A DNA stretch of 42,584 bases from assembly GCA_021818865.1 (NCBI GenBank), contig JAKASX010000020.1, positions 1 through 42,584 of the forward strand, read 5' to 3'. The DNA comes from Acidobacteriota bacterium (lineage in GTDB: Bacteria > Acidobacteriota > Terriglobia > Acidiferrales > UBA7541). Positions 31,949 through 40,866 of this stretch are shown one piece after another. The notes beneath the pieces were generated by a model. It saw only the letters and a program-made list of their open reading frames with translations, did no database searches and was not told the origin of the DNA. The stretch's first letter is position 1. Each line of letters opens with the position of its first letter. The position numbers and the translations under genes are program-made.

Positions 31949-33670
31949 TCAGTGCGGCTTCGAATAGTAAAAGGGAACGTGCACCAGCACGCGCAGGCCC
32001 ACCGGCTGGTCGTTTCGCAGCGCCGGCTCGAATTGCCACTCGGAAAAAGCGGTCTCCGCGTTTTTGTCCAGCACCGAATCGAGCCCCTCCACCACGCGGA
32101 TATGGCTCACCCTTCCATCCTTGCCGATCACGGCAAACAGCACCACCTCGCCCTCCACCCCTTGCTCGATTTCGGCCGGTGGATACTTGGGGTCGACCGA
32201 ATGGATCGGCAGCGGCGCGATCAAATTGTTGTGCTTCTGCATTTTCTCGAAGAGCGGCTGCACGAAATTCAGCACCCAGCTCCCCGTCGCGCTCGTCAGG
32301 TTCGGCATATTCATCAGCAGCGTGTGTACGCGCCATGGCCCCAGCACGCGCTGCGCCAGCGTCTGCTTCACCGCGCGCTTGGGCAGAATCGCCGTCCGTT
32401 CGCGAGCCATTTCTCGTGGCGAAGCGGGAGCCACTCGCGCGATTTTCGGCAGCGGCGCTGGCGTGGCCGGCCGCGGCGCCACGGCCGGTGGCGGAGGTGG
32501 CGCGGGAACGCGGCTCTCATTCTCGATAAAAAGTCCCGCCGGTCCCGCCGCTGCTGCAATCCCTTGGCCGCCGGTACCCGGAGCCCCGCTCGCGGAAAGG
32601 TTCGGCGCCGCGGCGGAAACCACGCGCCCCACGTGCGGCCCGATGCTGATCGGCGCCGAAGCGTTCCCCGGAGGCGGAATCGCGTGGCCCGGCGCCAGCG
32701 ATAGCGCCACCAGGCGCTGCTCCTCCATCACCACTTCAGGCGCGGCGATGCTTCGCGCCGCGGTTCCCTTGCGTTCGGCCCGAATCGCATCGGCAGCGGC
32801 CGTCGGCGGAGCCGGCATGCGGTTTGCCGCCGAGGTCAACTCCGTCGCCTGCACGCCCGGCGCAACGCCGCCAATCGACGGCGCCGGCGCCGCGGCAATC
32901 TCCCGGGAAGCCGAACGCACCGCGTGCATCGCGCTGGGCGCGATCGCCAGCGGCGGCATGATTTTCACGTTGGGATTCGCCGCGATGTCGAGCGGCCCTT
33001 CGGGCGGCGTTGCGTAAACGATTCGCGGCGCGCGCATCGCCGCTTCGGCCGCGTTCTGCCGCGCAATCAGCGCCCGTGCATTCACCGAAATTTCCGGCCT
33101 CGCCGGAGCTTGGGCGGCCCAGGTGATGATGTTTGGCAACGCCGGCAGCACGCTGGGTATCTTCGGCGGCGCGTCGGGTTCGATCAGCACCTGCCGCGTA
33201 TTCGACGGCCGCGGCGGCCGAAATATCACGGTGATCTTGGGATTGTAGGCGCGCGCAAGCATCCGGGGTTGTGGCGCGAATTTCGGTTTCGGCTCGGGCG
33301 GGCGTTTTTTCGGCCGCGGCGGCTTCGGCGCAACCACCGGCGCGACGTCTGTGGCCGGGCCGTACCACGTGATTTCAATCTGCGGCAGGGAAATGCGCGC
33401 TTTCGGTTCCGGAATCCGGCTGATCGCTAGCGCAACGGTCACCAACAGCGCGTGGCACAACATCGATCCCGCCACCTGCCAACTCCGCGTGCGTCCTGGA
33501 GCCAAGCGCAGCCGGAAAAAGGAATCGGAAGGGCGGAATCCGGGCGCGGCGCTCGGCCCGAAAAACGCCGCTCGCAGCGATTCGCGGAAATTCAGCCCGC
33601 GCCGCTCCCAGCGCACGTCAAGCCGCGGCGCTCCGAAACCCTCCGCACGTTCGTTGGGCCGCGCACCCAT
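31949..33670 (-). CDS. TonB-family energy transducer with very long Pro/Ala linker
   Basis: The 573-residue protein has a cytoplasmic N-terminus, one membrane helix at about residues 65-84 (MLCHALLVTVALAISRI), a Pro/Lys stretch (PPRPKKRPPEPKPKF), a roughly 330-residue Ala/Pro-rich linker, and a C-terminal TonB domain of about 90 residues (DPKYPPAEIEQGVEGEVVLF, then FSEWQFEPALRNDQPVGLRVLVHVPF). TonB domains pass inner-membrane energy to outer-membrane receptors. This one is much longer than classical TonB (about 240), and the ExbB/ExbD partners are not in the window. A TATAAT at 33688-33683 lies directly upstream, so an ATG at 33670 would have almost no leader. A TTG at 33682 is less likely. 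Confidence 0.82.
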   Translation of the reverse strand: MGARPNERAEGFGAPRLDVRWERRGLNFRESLRAAFFGPSAAPGFRPSDSFFRLRLAPGRTRSWQVAGSMLCHALLVTVALAISRIPEPKARISLPQIEITWYGPATDVAPVVAPKPPRPKKRPPEPKPKFAPQPRMLARAYNPKITVIFRPPRPSNTRQVLIEPDAPPKIPSVLPALPNIITWAAQAPARPEISVNARALIARQNAAEAAMRAPRIVYATPPEGPLDIAANPNVKIMPPLAIAPSAMHAVRSASREIAAAPAPSIGGVAPGVQATELTSAANRMPAPPTAAADAIRAERKGTAARSIAAPEVVMEEQRLVALSLAPGHAIPPPGNASAPISIGPHVGRVVSAAAPNLSASGAPGTGGQGIAAAAGPAGLFIENESRVPAPPPPPAVAPRPATPAPLPKIARVAPASPREMARERTAILPKRAVKQTLAQRVLGPWRVHTLLMNMPNLTSATGSWVLNFVQPLFEKMQKHNNLIAPLPIHSVDPKYPPAEIEQGVEGEVVLFAVIGKDGRVSHIRVVEGLDSVLDKNAETAFSEWQFEPALRNDQPVGLRVLVHVPFYYSKPH

Positions 33671-33719
33671 GGGAAAACTCAAATTATACCGCCGCCCGCT
33701 CGTGCCTCGCCTCGCCCTT

Positions 33720-34283
33720 TCATTCGCCCGGCATCAGCCGATAGAAACTGAGTGTCGCGTCGCCCTGCCGCACGCGCCGCGCGCATTCCAGTTTCCCGAA
33801 AAAATCCGGCAGCGGCAGCGTCGAGCGGTGCTCGACGATCAGCAGTCCCTGCGGCGCGAGCGGCGCCGCGTGACTCAGTTGCTCGAAGATGCGCCGGTAC
33901 TCTTCCGCTTCCTCGTAAGGCGGATCGAGAAACAGAAAATCCGCCTGTTCGCCGCGCGCTTCGAGCCGCGCGAGTCCTCGCGCCACGTCCCCGTGCAGGA
34001 TCTCCGCGTCGTGCGCCGCGCCGAGCGCCTCCAGGTTTTCTCGGATCAGCGCCACCGCGTTTCGCGCGATTTCCACGAAAATCACCCGCCGCGCTCCTCG
34101 GCTCAGTGCTTCCAGGCCCACCGCGCCCGTGCCCGCGTACGCGTCCACGAACAGCGAACCCTCCACGGAATCGCCCAGAATGTCGAACAACGTTTCCCGC
34201 AATCGGTCGCTCGTCGGCCGCAGCCGCACCTTGCCCGGGCTTTTCAGCTGGCGACTGCCGTATTTCCCCGCGATGATTCGCAT
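33720..34283 (-). CDS. rsmD: 16S rRNA (guanine966-N2)-methyltransferase RsmD
   Basis: RsmD methylates G966 of 16S rRNA during small-subunit assembly. The 187 residues start with MRIIAGKYGSRQLKSP and contain RPTSDRLRETLFDIL, the SAM-binding motif VDAYAGTGAVGLEALSRGA, and the catalytic DPPY (FLFLDPPYEE). Length and order are typical. ATG 34283 is four bases after the recG stop, so it is co-translated with recG. In the same frame the sequence is open upstream to 34598, but that is recG antisense-like shadow. Confidence 0.95.
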   Translation of the reverse strand: MRIIAGKYGSRQLKSPGKVRLRPTSDRLRETLFDILGDSVEGSLFVDAYAGTGAVGLEALSRGARRVIFVEIARNAVALIRENLEALGAAHDAEILHGDVARGLARLEARGEQADFLFLDPPYEEAEEYRRIFEQLSHAAPLAPQGLLIVEHRSTLPLPDFFGKLECARRVRQGDATLSFYRLMPGE

Positions 34284-34287
34284 CGGC

Positions 34288-36390
34288 TCACCCCACTTTC
34301 GCCAGTTCGTACCGCCGCTGCCAGTTGGGATCGAGCGAATCGAGCAGCCGCTCGAGCTGCGGCGCGCGGCTTTCCTCGCCTGCCAGCGTGAATGCCTCTT
34401 TCCTCGCCAGTTCCAGCAATTCGTGGTCGCGCAGCAGGCTCGCCACGCGCAGCGCCGGCGCACCGTGCTGCGCCGTGCCGAAAAATTCGCCCGGCCCGCG
34501 CAGCCGCAGGTCGGTTTCGGCGATCTCGGCGCCGTTCGTCGTTCGCACCATCGTTTCCAGGCGCTCGCTCGCTTCGCCGCCCGCCTCGCGCGGCGCAACC
34601 AGAATGCAATAGGATTTTTCGCTGCCGCGCCCGATCCTGCCGCGCAGTTGATGCAGTTGCGCCAGTCCGAATCGCTCGGCGTGCTCGATCACCATCACCG
34701 TCGCGTTCGGAACGTCCACGCCCACTTCCACCACCGTCGTCGCCACCAGCAACTGCCTCTTGCCGCCGCGGAATTCCTCCATCACGCGATCTTTTTCCTC
34801 GTTCGCCAGCCGCCCGTGAAGCAGCCCCACCCGCCATTCGGGAAACACGTACTTCGACAGCCGCTCGTACTGCGCGATGGCCGCCTTCAGCTCCTGCCGC
34901 GATTCCTCGACCACCGGATAAATGACGTACGCCTGCCGCGCCGCTCGCAGCTGGCTTCGCACGAATTCCCACACGCCCGCCAGTTCCTCTTCCGACCTGC
35001 GGAACGTGCTCACCGGGCCGCGTCCCGGCGGCATCTGGTCGATCACCGAAAGGTCCAGGTCGCCGTAGAGCGTCAGCGCCAGCGTCCTCGGAATCGGCGT
35101 CGCGGTCATCACCAGCACGTCCGGCGAAATTCCCTTTTCCCGCAGCCGTTTCCTCTGCAGCACGCCGAACCGGTGCTGTTCATCAATAATCGCCAGGCCC
35201 AGCCTGTGAAACGCCACCGGATCTTCCAGCAGCGCGTGCGTTCCCACGGCCAGTTGCGCCACGCCGCTCCCGACGTTCTCGATCGCTTCTCGCCGCGCCG
35301 CCGGCTTCATTCCGCTTACCAGCAGTTCCACGTGGTACCCCGCGCGTCCCAGCACCCTCCGTGCGCCCAGGAAATGCTGCACAGCCAGAATTTCCGTCGG
35401 AGCCATCAGCGCCGCCTGGTAGCCGTTTTCGATCGCGATCGTCGCCGCTTCGAGCGCGACGATCGTTTTCCCGCTGCCCACTTCCCCTTGCAGCAGCCGG
35501 TTCATTGGCGTCGGCCGCTCCATATCGCCCGCTATCTCCGCCAACACCCGTTTTTGCGCTTCGGTCGGTTTGAACGGCAACACGCGCTTCAGCGCCTCGC
35601 GAATCTTCGGATCCCGCACGCGAAACGCAATGCCCGGTTCGGCTTCCTCGCGCCTGCGCCGCAGCGCCAACCCGAGCTGGAAGAGGAAAAATTCCTCGAA
35701 AATCAGCCGCCGCTGCGCCGGCGTTTGAAACTGGTTCAACCGATCCAGATTTTCCGTCGGGGCAGGGAAGTGCGCCGCGCGCAGCGCCGCCCCGCGCGCC
35801 GGAAAGCCGTTTCGCTCCCGAATCTCCGCCGGCAGCGATTCGGGAATCGCGTCGCCGATCGCTTCGAGCGCCCCATGCAACAGCCGCCGCAGCACGCGCG
35901 GGCTCAGCGGCCCGATCGCCTCGTAAATCGGCACGATTCGCCCTACCTCGGTCGAATCGCCGCCCGCTCCGCCCAGCGTCTCGAATTCCGGATTCAACAT
36001 CTCCAGCCGCGCCGGCCGGTACCGATCGATTTCCACCTTGCCGTGCAGCACGATCCGCTGTCCCGGCCGGAAACGCCCGTCGAGATAGGCGCCATGAAAA
36101 AATTTCACGTACAGGATACCGGTGGCGTCGCGCACGATCAGGTGGTACATCGCGTCGCGTCTCCCGCGATACCTGAGCAGCGAGCCGTCGGCCACTTCCA
36201 CCTGCAAGGTGCACGCGCTGCCCGGCTCGATTTTCGCGATCGGCGTGAAGTGCACCCGGTCTTCGTAGCGGAACGGCAGGTGGTACAGCAGGTCTTCGAC
36301 GGTGTGGATGGACCGCCGCGCCAGGGCTTCGGCGCGCTGCGGGCCGACGCCCTTGAGGTAATTCACCTCGGTCCACAGGTTCACGTTCAT
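34288..36390 (-). CDS. recG: ATP-dependent DNA helicase RecG
   Basis: RecG remodels stalled replication forks and branched DNA. The 700 residues comprise the N-terminal wedge with an OB fold (YLKGVGPQRAEALARRSI, DLLYHLPFRYEDR), the Walker A loop in GEVGSGKTIVALEAA, the DEQH box (IIDEQHRFGVLQR), and the helicase C-terminal motifs (VVEVGVDVPNATVMVIE, QLRGRIGRG). Length matches the family. It lies between a secreted protein gene (10 bases away) and rsmD (4 bases), a compact housekeeping operon. Confidence 0.96.
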   Translation of the reverse strand: MNVNLWTEVNYLKGVGPQRAEALARRSIHTVEDLLYHLPFRYEDRVHFTPIAKIEPGSACTLQVEVADGSLLRYRGRRDAMYHLIVRDATGILYVKFFHGAYLDGRFRPGQRIVLHGKVEIDRYRPARLEMLNPEFETLGGAGGDSTEVGRIVPIYEAIGPLSPRVLRRLLHGALEAIGDAIPESLPAEIRERNGFPARGAALRAAHFPAPTENLDRLNQFQTPAQRRLIFEEFFLFQLGLALRRRREEAEPGIAFRVRDPKIREALKRVLPFKPTEAQKRVLAEIAGDMERPTPMNRLLQGEVGSGKTIVALEAATIAIENGYQAALMAPTEILAVQHFLGARRVLGRAGYHVELLVSGMKPAARREAIENVGSGVAQLAVGTHALLEDPVAFHRLGLAIIDEQHRFGVLQRKRLREKGISPDVLVMTATPIPRTLALTLYGDLDLSVIDQMPPGRGPVSTFRRSEEELAGVWEFVRSQLRAARQAYVIYPVVEESRQELKAAIAQYERLSKYVFPEWRVGLLHGRLANEEKDRVMEEFRGGKRQLLVATTVVEVGVDVPNATVMVIEHAERFGLAQLHQLRGRIGRGSEKSYCILVAPREAGGEASERLETMVRTTNGAEIAETDLRLRGPGEFFGTAQHGAPALRVASLLRDHELLELARKEAFTLAGEESRAPQLERLLDSLDPNWQRRYELAKVG

Positions 36391-36400
36391 CGAAGTGATG

Positions 36401-37123
36401 TCAGTTTACCGCTGTCCGGCTCGTCGGCGCGGATTCGCGGACGATTTCGGCGCTCGATCCCGGCACGACGATTCGCATCAGCCGGTGCGCCGCGTCGAGG
36501 TACAGGTCCACTTCCAGATCGGGGCTTCGGACGCGCAGCCATTCGAGCGCCGCGCCGGCGATTCGCCGCCGTCCCATCGCCTCCACCGTCACCGTTCCCG
36601 GCGTCTGGTCCTGCGGAATCAGCACCGAAAATTTCTGCTCGCCGCGCGTTCGCCAATCGTACAGCCGCGCCAGAATCGCGTAATCCTCGTAGACGTTGTT
36701 GTCGAGCACCACGATGTGCCCTTGCGGAAATCGGTACGCCTCGATGGCCGGCACCGCGCCCGGCCGGTTCAGCGTCATTTCCGCCGCGTCGCCGCGGAAG
36801 GAGACCTCGATCGTTCGCGTCTCGGGCGATTCTCCCGTCCACCGGTACGACACCGGCGATCCGTTGCTCGCCAGCGTCAAATCGGCGCGGTCGCGTTCGG
36901 GCGCTTGCCCGGGCAGCCGCAGCTCGATCGTTCCCTTCGCCTTCCATCCATTCTGTTCTCGGAAAATGCGGAATGTTTCGCCGCCCACTTCGCGCCCGTC
37001 GAGCAAAATGCGAAAAACGCCGCGGTCTGGCGCCAAACGCCCTTGCGCACGAAGCCTAGGCGCCGCGCAAGCCGTTGCCAGAAGCCCAGCGCAAGCCGCC
37101 AAAATCATTCGCCAGCCGCTCAT
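36401..37123 (-). CDS. Hypothetical exported protein
   Basis: This 240-residue protein has a signal-like start (RMILAACAGLLATACAAPRLRAQG). It could be cleaved after AQG or lipidated on one of the cysteines, but no good lipobox is present. The mature part is beta-rich (FRILLDGREVGGETFRIF, TIELRLPGQ, VDLYLDAAHRLMRIVVPG) and resembles DUF3108/DUF6134-type periplasmic beta-sandwich proteins, which I judge only by pattern. Its ATG overlaps the aroK stop (ATGA). Function is unknown; a cell-envelope role is the most that can be inferred. Confidence 0.75.
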   Translation of the reverse strand: MSGWRMILAACAGLLATACAAPRLRAQGRLAPDRGVFRILLDGREVGGETFRIFREQNGWKAKGTIELRLPGQAPERDRADLTLASNGSPVSYRWTGESPETRTIEVSFRGDAAEMTLNRPGAVPAIEAYRFPQGHIVVLDNNVYEDYAILARLYDWRTRGEQKFSVLIPQDQTPGTVTVEAMGRRRIAGAALEWLRVRSPDLEVDLYLDAAHRLMRIVVPGSSAEIVRESAPTSRTAVN

Positions 37124-37662
37124 GCTTCCACCAGCGCCGGCCCCAGCAGTTCCAGAATCCGCTCGACCACCTGCGCCGGCTCTTCGAGCGATTCCACGCG
37201 AAAATCCGCCTGCTGGTAGATCTGTCGCCGCTCCTCATAGAGGGTTCGGAAGCTCGCTTCGTCGCGGAACAGCGGCCGATCGGCGATTCCGGTGCATCGC
37301 TCGATCAGGTCGTCCAGCGGGCAGTCGAGCCACACCAGCGCAGCCCCCGCCTGCCGCAGCCGCGCCAGATTCTCCGGCCGCGTCAGCGTCCCTCCGCCCA
37401 GCGCGATCACCGTTCGCCGCTCGCCTTCGGTCGCTTCGCCCAGCGTTCGGCCGAGCACTTCCGCTTCGATTTCGCGGAAGGCGGCTTCGCCGTGGTTACG
37501 GAAGATGGCGACGATGGAGGCCTGGGCGCGCTCGACGATCCGGCTGTCCAGGTCCACGAACCGCCAGCCCAGCCGTTCCGCCAGCAATCGGCCGACGGTG
37601 GTCTTGCCGCTTCCCATGAAGCCGGTGAGCGCGATCAATTTGCAGGGAATGGGAACGGGCAT
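37120..37662 (-). CDS. aroK: Shikimate kinase
   Basis: The enzyme phosphorylates shikimate in aromatic amino acid synthesis. The 180 residues have the P-loop GFMGSGKTTVGRLL, the shikimate-binding Asp in FVDLDSRI and Arg in AFREIEAEVL, the GGGT motif (VIALGGGTLTRPEN) and the LID region (RPLFRDEASF) with its Arg. Length is standard. It overlaps the next gene by ATGA and starts 25 bases after the DUF4097 gene. The other aro genes are not in the window. Confidence 0.94.
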   Translation of the reverse strand: MPVPIPCKLIALTGFMGSGKTTVGRLLAERLGWRFVDLDSRIVERAQASIVAIFRNHGEAAFREIEAEVLGRTLGEATEGERRTVIALGGGTLTRPENLARLRQAGAALVWLDCPLDDLIERCTGIADRPLFRDEASFRTLYEERRQIYQQADFRVESLEEPAQVVERILELLGPALVEA

Positions 37663-37687
37663 CGCAGGACCGCCGGGTCCGGCAACA

Positions 37688-38542
37688 TCACTGCCGGCGG
37701 CGGATCACGATTGTACCACTGAACGAATTGATCACCAGCCGCGCTCGCCCTTCGTTGTAGACGCCGAAAAGCGACCGCGCGAACGCCGGCAATTGCTGCC
37801 GCGGCTGGGGTGTTTCCTTCAGGTTCGCCTCGTTTTCCACCTTGCCGCGCAGCGATATTGCACTCACGTCAAAGGAATCCGAGGGTGAATAGAGAACGTC
37901 GATCTGCCCGCTGTAATTGCGCAGCCGGTAGAGCCCATTTGGCAGCAGATCGCTGTCCATCAGAATGTTTCCGGTCGAGGAACGCGCCCGCACGTTGCTC
38001 GATTCCGATCCGATCAGGTTGATCCCGCCGCTGATGGAATCGGCGTCGATGCGCCCCGAGCATTCGTTGCAGGCGAACGATCCGCCAACGCTCCGCACGG
38101 TGATGTAGCCCATCACGCCCCGCAGATCCACGTCGGCAGCCACCGTCACGATCGAGATGTCGCCCATCACGTTCTGGACGTCCACTTTTCCCGCGTCGTT
38201 GTGGATGGAAAGCTCGGTTTCCTCGGGTACGGTGATCTGGTAATCGGTTTCCAGGTCGCTCGGCGTGATGTCGTTGCTCAGAATGCGGGTGGAAACCATC
38301 ACCATGTTGTCCCGCTGCGTCGCGTTCACTTCCACTTTCTGGCTTTTCTGGTCCGCTTGCACCTGCACGAAGGGCTTCTTCCAGGTCTGGATCGTGACGT
38401 CCCCGCTCGAGTTATGCACCGTCAGCACCGGGTGCGAGGTGACCGGAAATCGCTTCTGGATCCGATGCGCGTACGCCGGAGCCGCCGCCAGCGCGATCCC
38501 CATCGCCACCGCCGGTCCCCATGCCCTCCGCCCAGTCTTCAT
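37688..38542 (-). CDS. Exported DUF4097-family beta-repeat protein
   Basis: The 284-residue protein has a signal peptide (MKTGRRAWGPAVAMGIALAAAPAYA) with cleavage probably after AYA. The mature part is a beta-solenoid-like fold of repeating short strands with Gly/Asp turns (VHNSSGDVTIQTW, IHNDAGKVDVQNV, ADSISGGINLIGS, RNYSGQIDVLYS), typical of DUF4097 proteins. These are often encoded with sigma/anti-sigma pairs in Acidobacteriota and Bacteroidota; their function is unknown, possibly envelope-stress related. ATG 38542 is preferred because it opens the signal peptide. The frame continues to 38590. Two Cys (FACNECS) are in the repeat region. Confidence 0.83.
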   Translation of the reverse strand: MKTGRRAWGPAVAMGIALAAAPAYAHRIQKRFPVTSHPVLTVHNSSGDVTIQTWKKPFVQVQADQKSQKVEVNATQRDNMVMVSTRILSNDITPSDLETDYQITVPEETELSIHNDAGKVDVQNVMGDISIVTVAADVDLRGVMGYITVRSVGGSFACNECSGRIDADSISGGINLIGSESSNVRARSSTGNILMDSDLLPNGLYRLRNYSGQIDVLYSPSDSFDVSAISLRGKVENEANLKETPQPRQQLPAFARSLFGVYNEGRARLVINSFSGTIVIRRRQ

Positions 38543-38596
38543 GATTGGCGTCCCTTTTCCTGCTCCCGCGCGTTCACCTGGTTCCGGCATCGCCGG

Positions 38597-39253
38597 TTAC
38601 TCGGTCGAAGCAATACTGCGCTCGGCCATCATGTTGAGCAACTCCGCCTTTTGCCGGTACGCGTCGTAGAGGTAATCGCGCGTGTTTTCATCCGAGGGCG
38701 CCTGCTCCAATGTCTTTTCGCAGCGTGCGATCTGCCGGTCGATGATCATCAGGTTCTGCTGCAGCGCCTCCTGCACTTGCGGATCGGGCGTGTGCAGCGA
38801 ACGAATGGCGTGAATCTCCACGTGATTCAGTTGCCGGTCCACGCTGGCCAGCTCCGGCTGGTCGCTCGACAGCCACACCGGTCCCATCGCCACGGTCGGT
38901 TGCGGACGCTCGGCCCGCGGCAGTACCACCAGCAGCGCCAGCGCCAGGGCCAGCGCGCTCGCGGTTGCCACCGCCAACGGCCGCGCCGAAACGCGAATCC
39001 ACCCCGCGGCACGTTCCGTCCATCCGGGCTCGCGGATCAGGCCTTCCCGCTCCAGTTGCGCGTGGATCGCGCCCCACAGCCGTTCCGGCGGCGCGGCGCT
39101 TTCGGCCAGTTGCGGTGCGAACAGACGGATCGCATCCAGATCTTCGACGAGCTGCCGGCAGTGCAGGCACGCCATGGCGTGCTGGCGCGCTTCCGCCGTT
39201 CGCTCCCCTTCCATCCAGGCTTCGGTCTGACGTTCAAACTCTCCGCAATTCAT
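38597..39253 (-). CDS. Anti-sigma factor with zinc-finger (zf-HC2) domain
   Basis: The 218-residue membrane protein has a cytoplasmic N-terminal zinc-binding helix bundle with H-x3-C-x2-C in QHAMACLHCRQLV, the usual binder of ECF sigma factors. A membrane helix follows at about residues 92-112 (VATASALALALALLVVLP), then a periplasmic helical domain (residues about 125-218). It follows the sigma gene by 10 bases. The periplasmic part would sense an envelope signal and release the sigma factor by regulated proteolysis; that mechanism is known for the family and not shown here. Confidence 0.9.
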   Translation of the reverse strand: MNCGEFERQTEAWMEGERTAEARQHAMACLHCRQLVEDLDAIRLFAPQLAESAAPPERLWGAIHAQLEREGLIREPGWTERAAGWIRVSARPLAVATASALALALALLVVLPRAERPQPTVAMGPVWLSSDQPELASVDRQLNHVEIHAIRSLHTPDPQVQEALQQNLMIIDRQIARCEKTLEQAPSDENTRDYLYDAYRQKAELLNMMAERSIASTE

Positions 39254-39262
39254 CGCAGTTCC

Positions 39263-39943
39263 CTATGAGGAGCCCTGCCTCCCCGGCCGCGTCGCCGGCT
39301 CGACTGGACCCTCCCCCTCCCGCTTTGCTTCCTGCCGTTCTTCCCGGGCTCGATCCCGCTCCGCTTCCTGCAACAACTCGCGCAGACGCGTGCGCGCTTT
39401 GTGCAGTTGGGATTTGGAATTGCCGATCGAGCACCCGAGCATATCGGCGATTTCGTTGTGCTCGTACCCCTCCACATCGTGCAGCATAAATACCGCCCGG
39501 TACCCCGGCGGGAGCTGGCCCACGGCCCGCTCCAGATTCACTCGGTCCACCGAGCCCGAAAGCTGCAAATCAGCCGCGCCCACCTCCCGTGGTGCGCTCC
39601 CCGATTCCTCGTCCTGCTCGGCCAGTTCGTCAAGAGAGCTCTCGATCACGTTCTTGCGCCTGAGCCGCATCAACACAACATTTACCGTCAACCGGTGCAG
39701 CCACGTCGAAAAGGCCGACTCGCCCCGAAAGGTCTGGATCTTCCGAAAGAGCTGCAGGAAGGCTTCCTGCGCCAGGTCCTCCGCCGCCGCGGGGTTGCCC
39801 ACCATCCGCAGACAGAGCGAATAGACACGCCGGTTGTGCAGTTGGTAGAGGCGTTCAAAAGCGTTCGCATCGCCCTTCTGCGCCAACCGGATGGCATCAG
39901 CCTCGGTCAGCTCCCCGGTTTCGGTCCGCCTCACTCGGGCCAC
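39263..39943 (-). CDS. ECF-type RNA polymerase sigma factor
   Basis: The 226 residues contain region 2 ([19 protein letters not shown], then [16 protein letters not shown]) and region 4 ([20 protein letters not shown], then [21 protein letters not shown]). The linker is acidic, and the last 40 residues are a highly charged tail beyond region 4. The assigned start is GTG 39943; a second GTG at 39934 in frame is possible. TATAGT overlaps the first GTG, so transcription may begin close to the second one and the mRNA would be nearly leaderless. It heads an operon with its anti-sigma factor and a DUF4097 protein, and probably transcribes that operon. Confidence 0.92.
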   Translation of the reverse strand: MARVRRTETGELTEADAIRLAQKGDANAFERLYQLHNRRVYSLCLRMVGNPAAAEDLAQEAFLQLFRKIQTFRGESAFSTWLHRLTVNVVLMRLRRKNVIESSLDELAEQDEESGSAPREVGAADLQLSGSVDRVNLERAVGQLPPGYRAVFMLHDVEGYEHNEIADMLGCSIGNSKSQLHKARTRLRELLQEAERDRAREERQEAKREGEGPVEPATRPGRQGSS

Positions 39944-40114
39944 TATACCCGTTCGGGCCGCACCGCTACATTTAGTGCGATGCTCCCCCTCCTACTCAAG
40001 TTGTCTCGCGCCGGCGCTTGCCCACGCCGCTCCACGCCGCTTTCAGCCCCTGCCGTCATGGCCCGGTTGGGCCGCTCGCCGGATTCTATTGTGCTTGGTA
40101 CCAGAACCATCCGT

Positions 40115-40807
40115 CTACGCCGAGATTCGCGAAAATCCCGCCCCTGGCCCCGCCGTCGGCAAGCCGCTGCCCTCCAGCCGATGGCAAAACGAATTCAGTT
40201 CCTCCGCCGATAGCCCCAGCAGAAACGATTTCAGCACCACCACCGTCTCCCGAAAACACGTGTTCATGTCGTAGTGGAGCGAATCCAGCGCTTCCCAATG
40301 GCTTTCCGGATGCACGGAAGCTCCTTCGGAAATCTCCCGCGCCGCGTGATGGAATTCTCCCGCCAGGTGGTTCACGGACCGCAGCAGCACATTCAACTTT
40401 CGTCGGAATCGCAGGCCCCGCGTCGGCAGCACCAGATCGATTGCGCTCTCCCACGACGCCTGCCGCCGCGCGATCGGCCACCGGAAAAACGCCGGATTCA
40501 GCGGAGCCACCCGCGGCGTATGCGACGATTCCCGCGCCTGCACCATCATCGCTTCCAGCAGGTGCGACAATTGATCGGTGAAGCGGTGCATCAAGCCGGC
40601 CGTCGTGCTCACCTGCTCCCGCGCCCGCACCAGCGTTCCCGAACGTCGCAGCGAAAACGATTCGCTCACCGCGATGCTGAACATCGCGTATCCCGATTCC
40701 AGCGGCGCCACCGCAGCCGCAAAAGTCCGCTGCTTGTCCTCCGGCAATCCGGCGAGCCATTCCTCGCGTACGGAACGGGTACTTTCGGAATCGCCTTGCG
40801 AGCCCAA
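40115..40807 (-). CDS. Hypothetical helical protein divergent from lysS
   Basis: I do not recognise this 230-residue protein. It is predicted helical and soluble, with His-rich helices (GLMHRFTDQLSHLLEAMM, LAGEFHHAAREISEGASVH, LHYDMNTCFRETVVVL). The start is TTG 40807 with GGAGG ten bases upstream, and an extended -10 promoter about 30 bases upstream. The frame stays open far upstream over lysS, but that part is antisense shadow. The central His/Asp pattern could bind metal, which is speculation. It has no signal peptide or membrane helix. Confidence 0.7.
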   Translation of the reverse strand: MGSQGDSESTRSVREEWLAGLPEDKQRTFAAAVAPLESGYAMFSIAVSESFSLRRSGTLVRAREQVSTTAGLMHRFTDQLSHLLEAMMVQARESSHTPRVAPLNPAFFRWPIARRQASWESAIDLVLPTRGLRFRRKLNVLLRSVNHLAGEFHHAAREISEGASVHPESHWEALDSLHYDMNTCFRETVVVLKSFLLGLSAEELNSFCHRLEGSGLPTAGPGAGFSRISA

Positions 40808-40834
40808 ATGCCAACAGCCTCCAGAACCGAGCGA

Positions 40835-40840
40835 ATTATA
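40835..40840 (-). promoter_or_regulatory. Extended -10 promoter of the minus-strand gene
   Basis: The minus strand reads TGGTATAAT, a perfect TATAAT (40840-40835) with an extended TGn, which can work without a good -35. The expected start is near 40828, giving a leader of about 20 bases with GGAGG before the TTG start at 40807. Confidence 0.65.
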
Positions 40841-40866
40841 CCAGAGCCGCGCCTGCGCCCGGCTTC

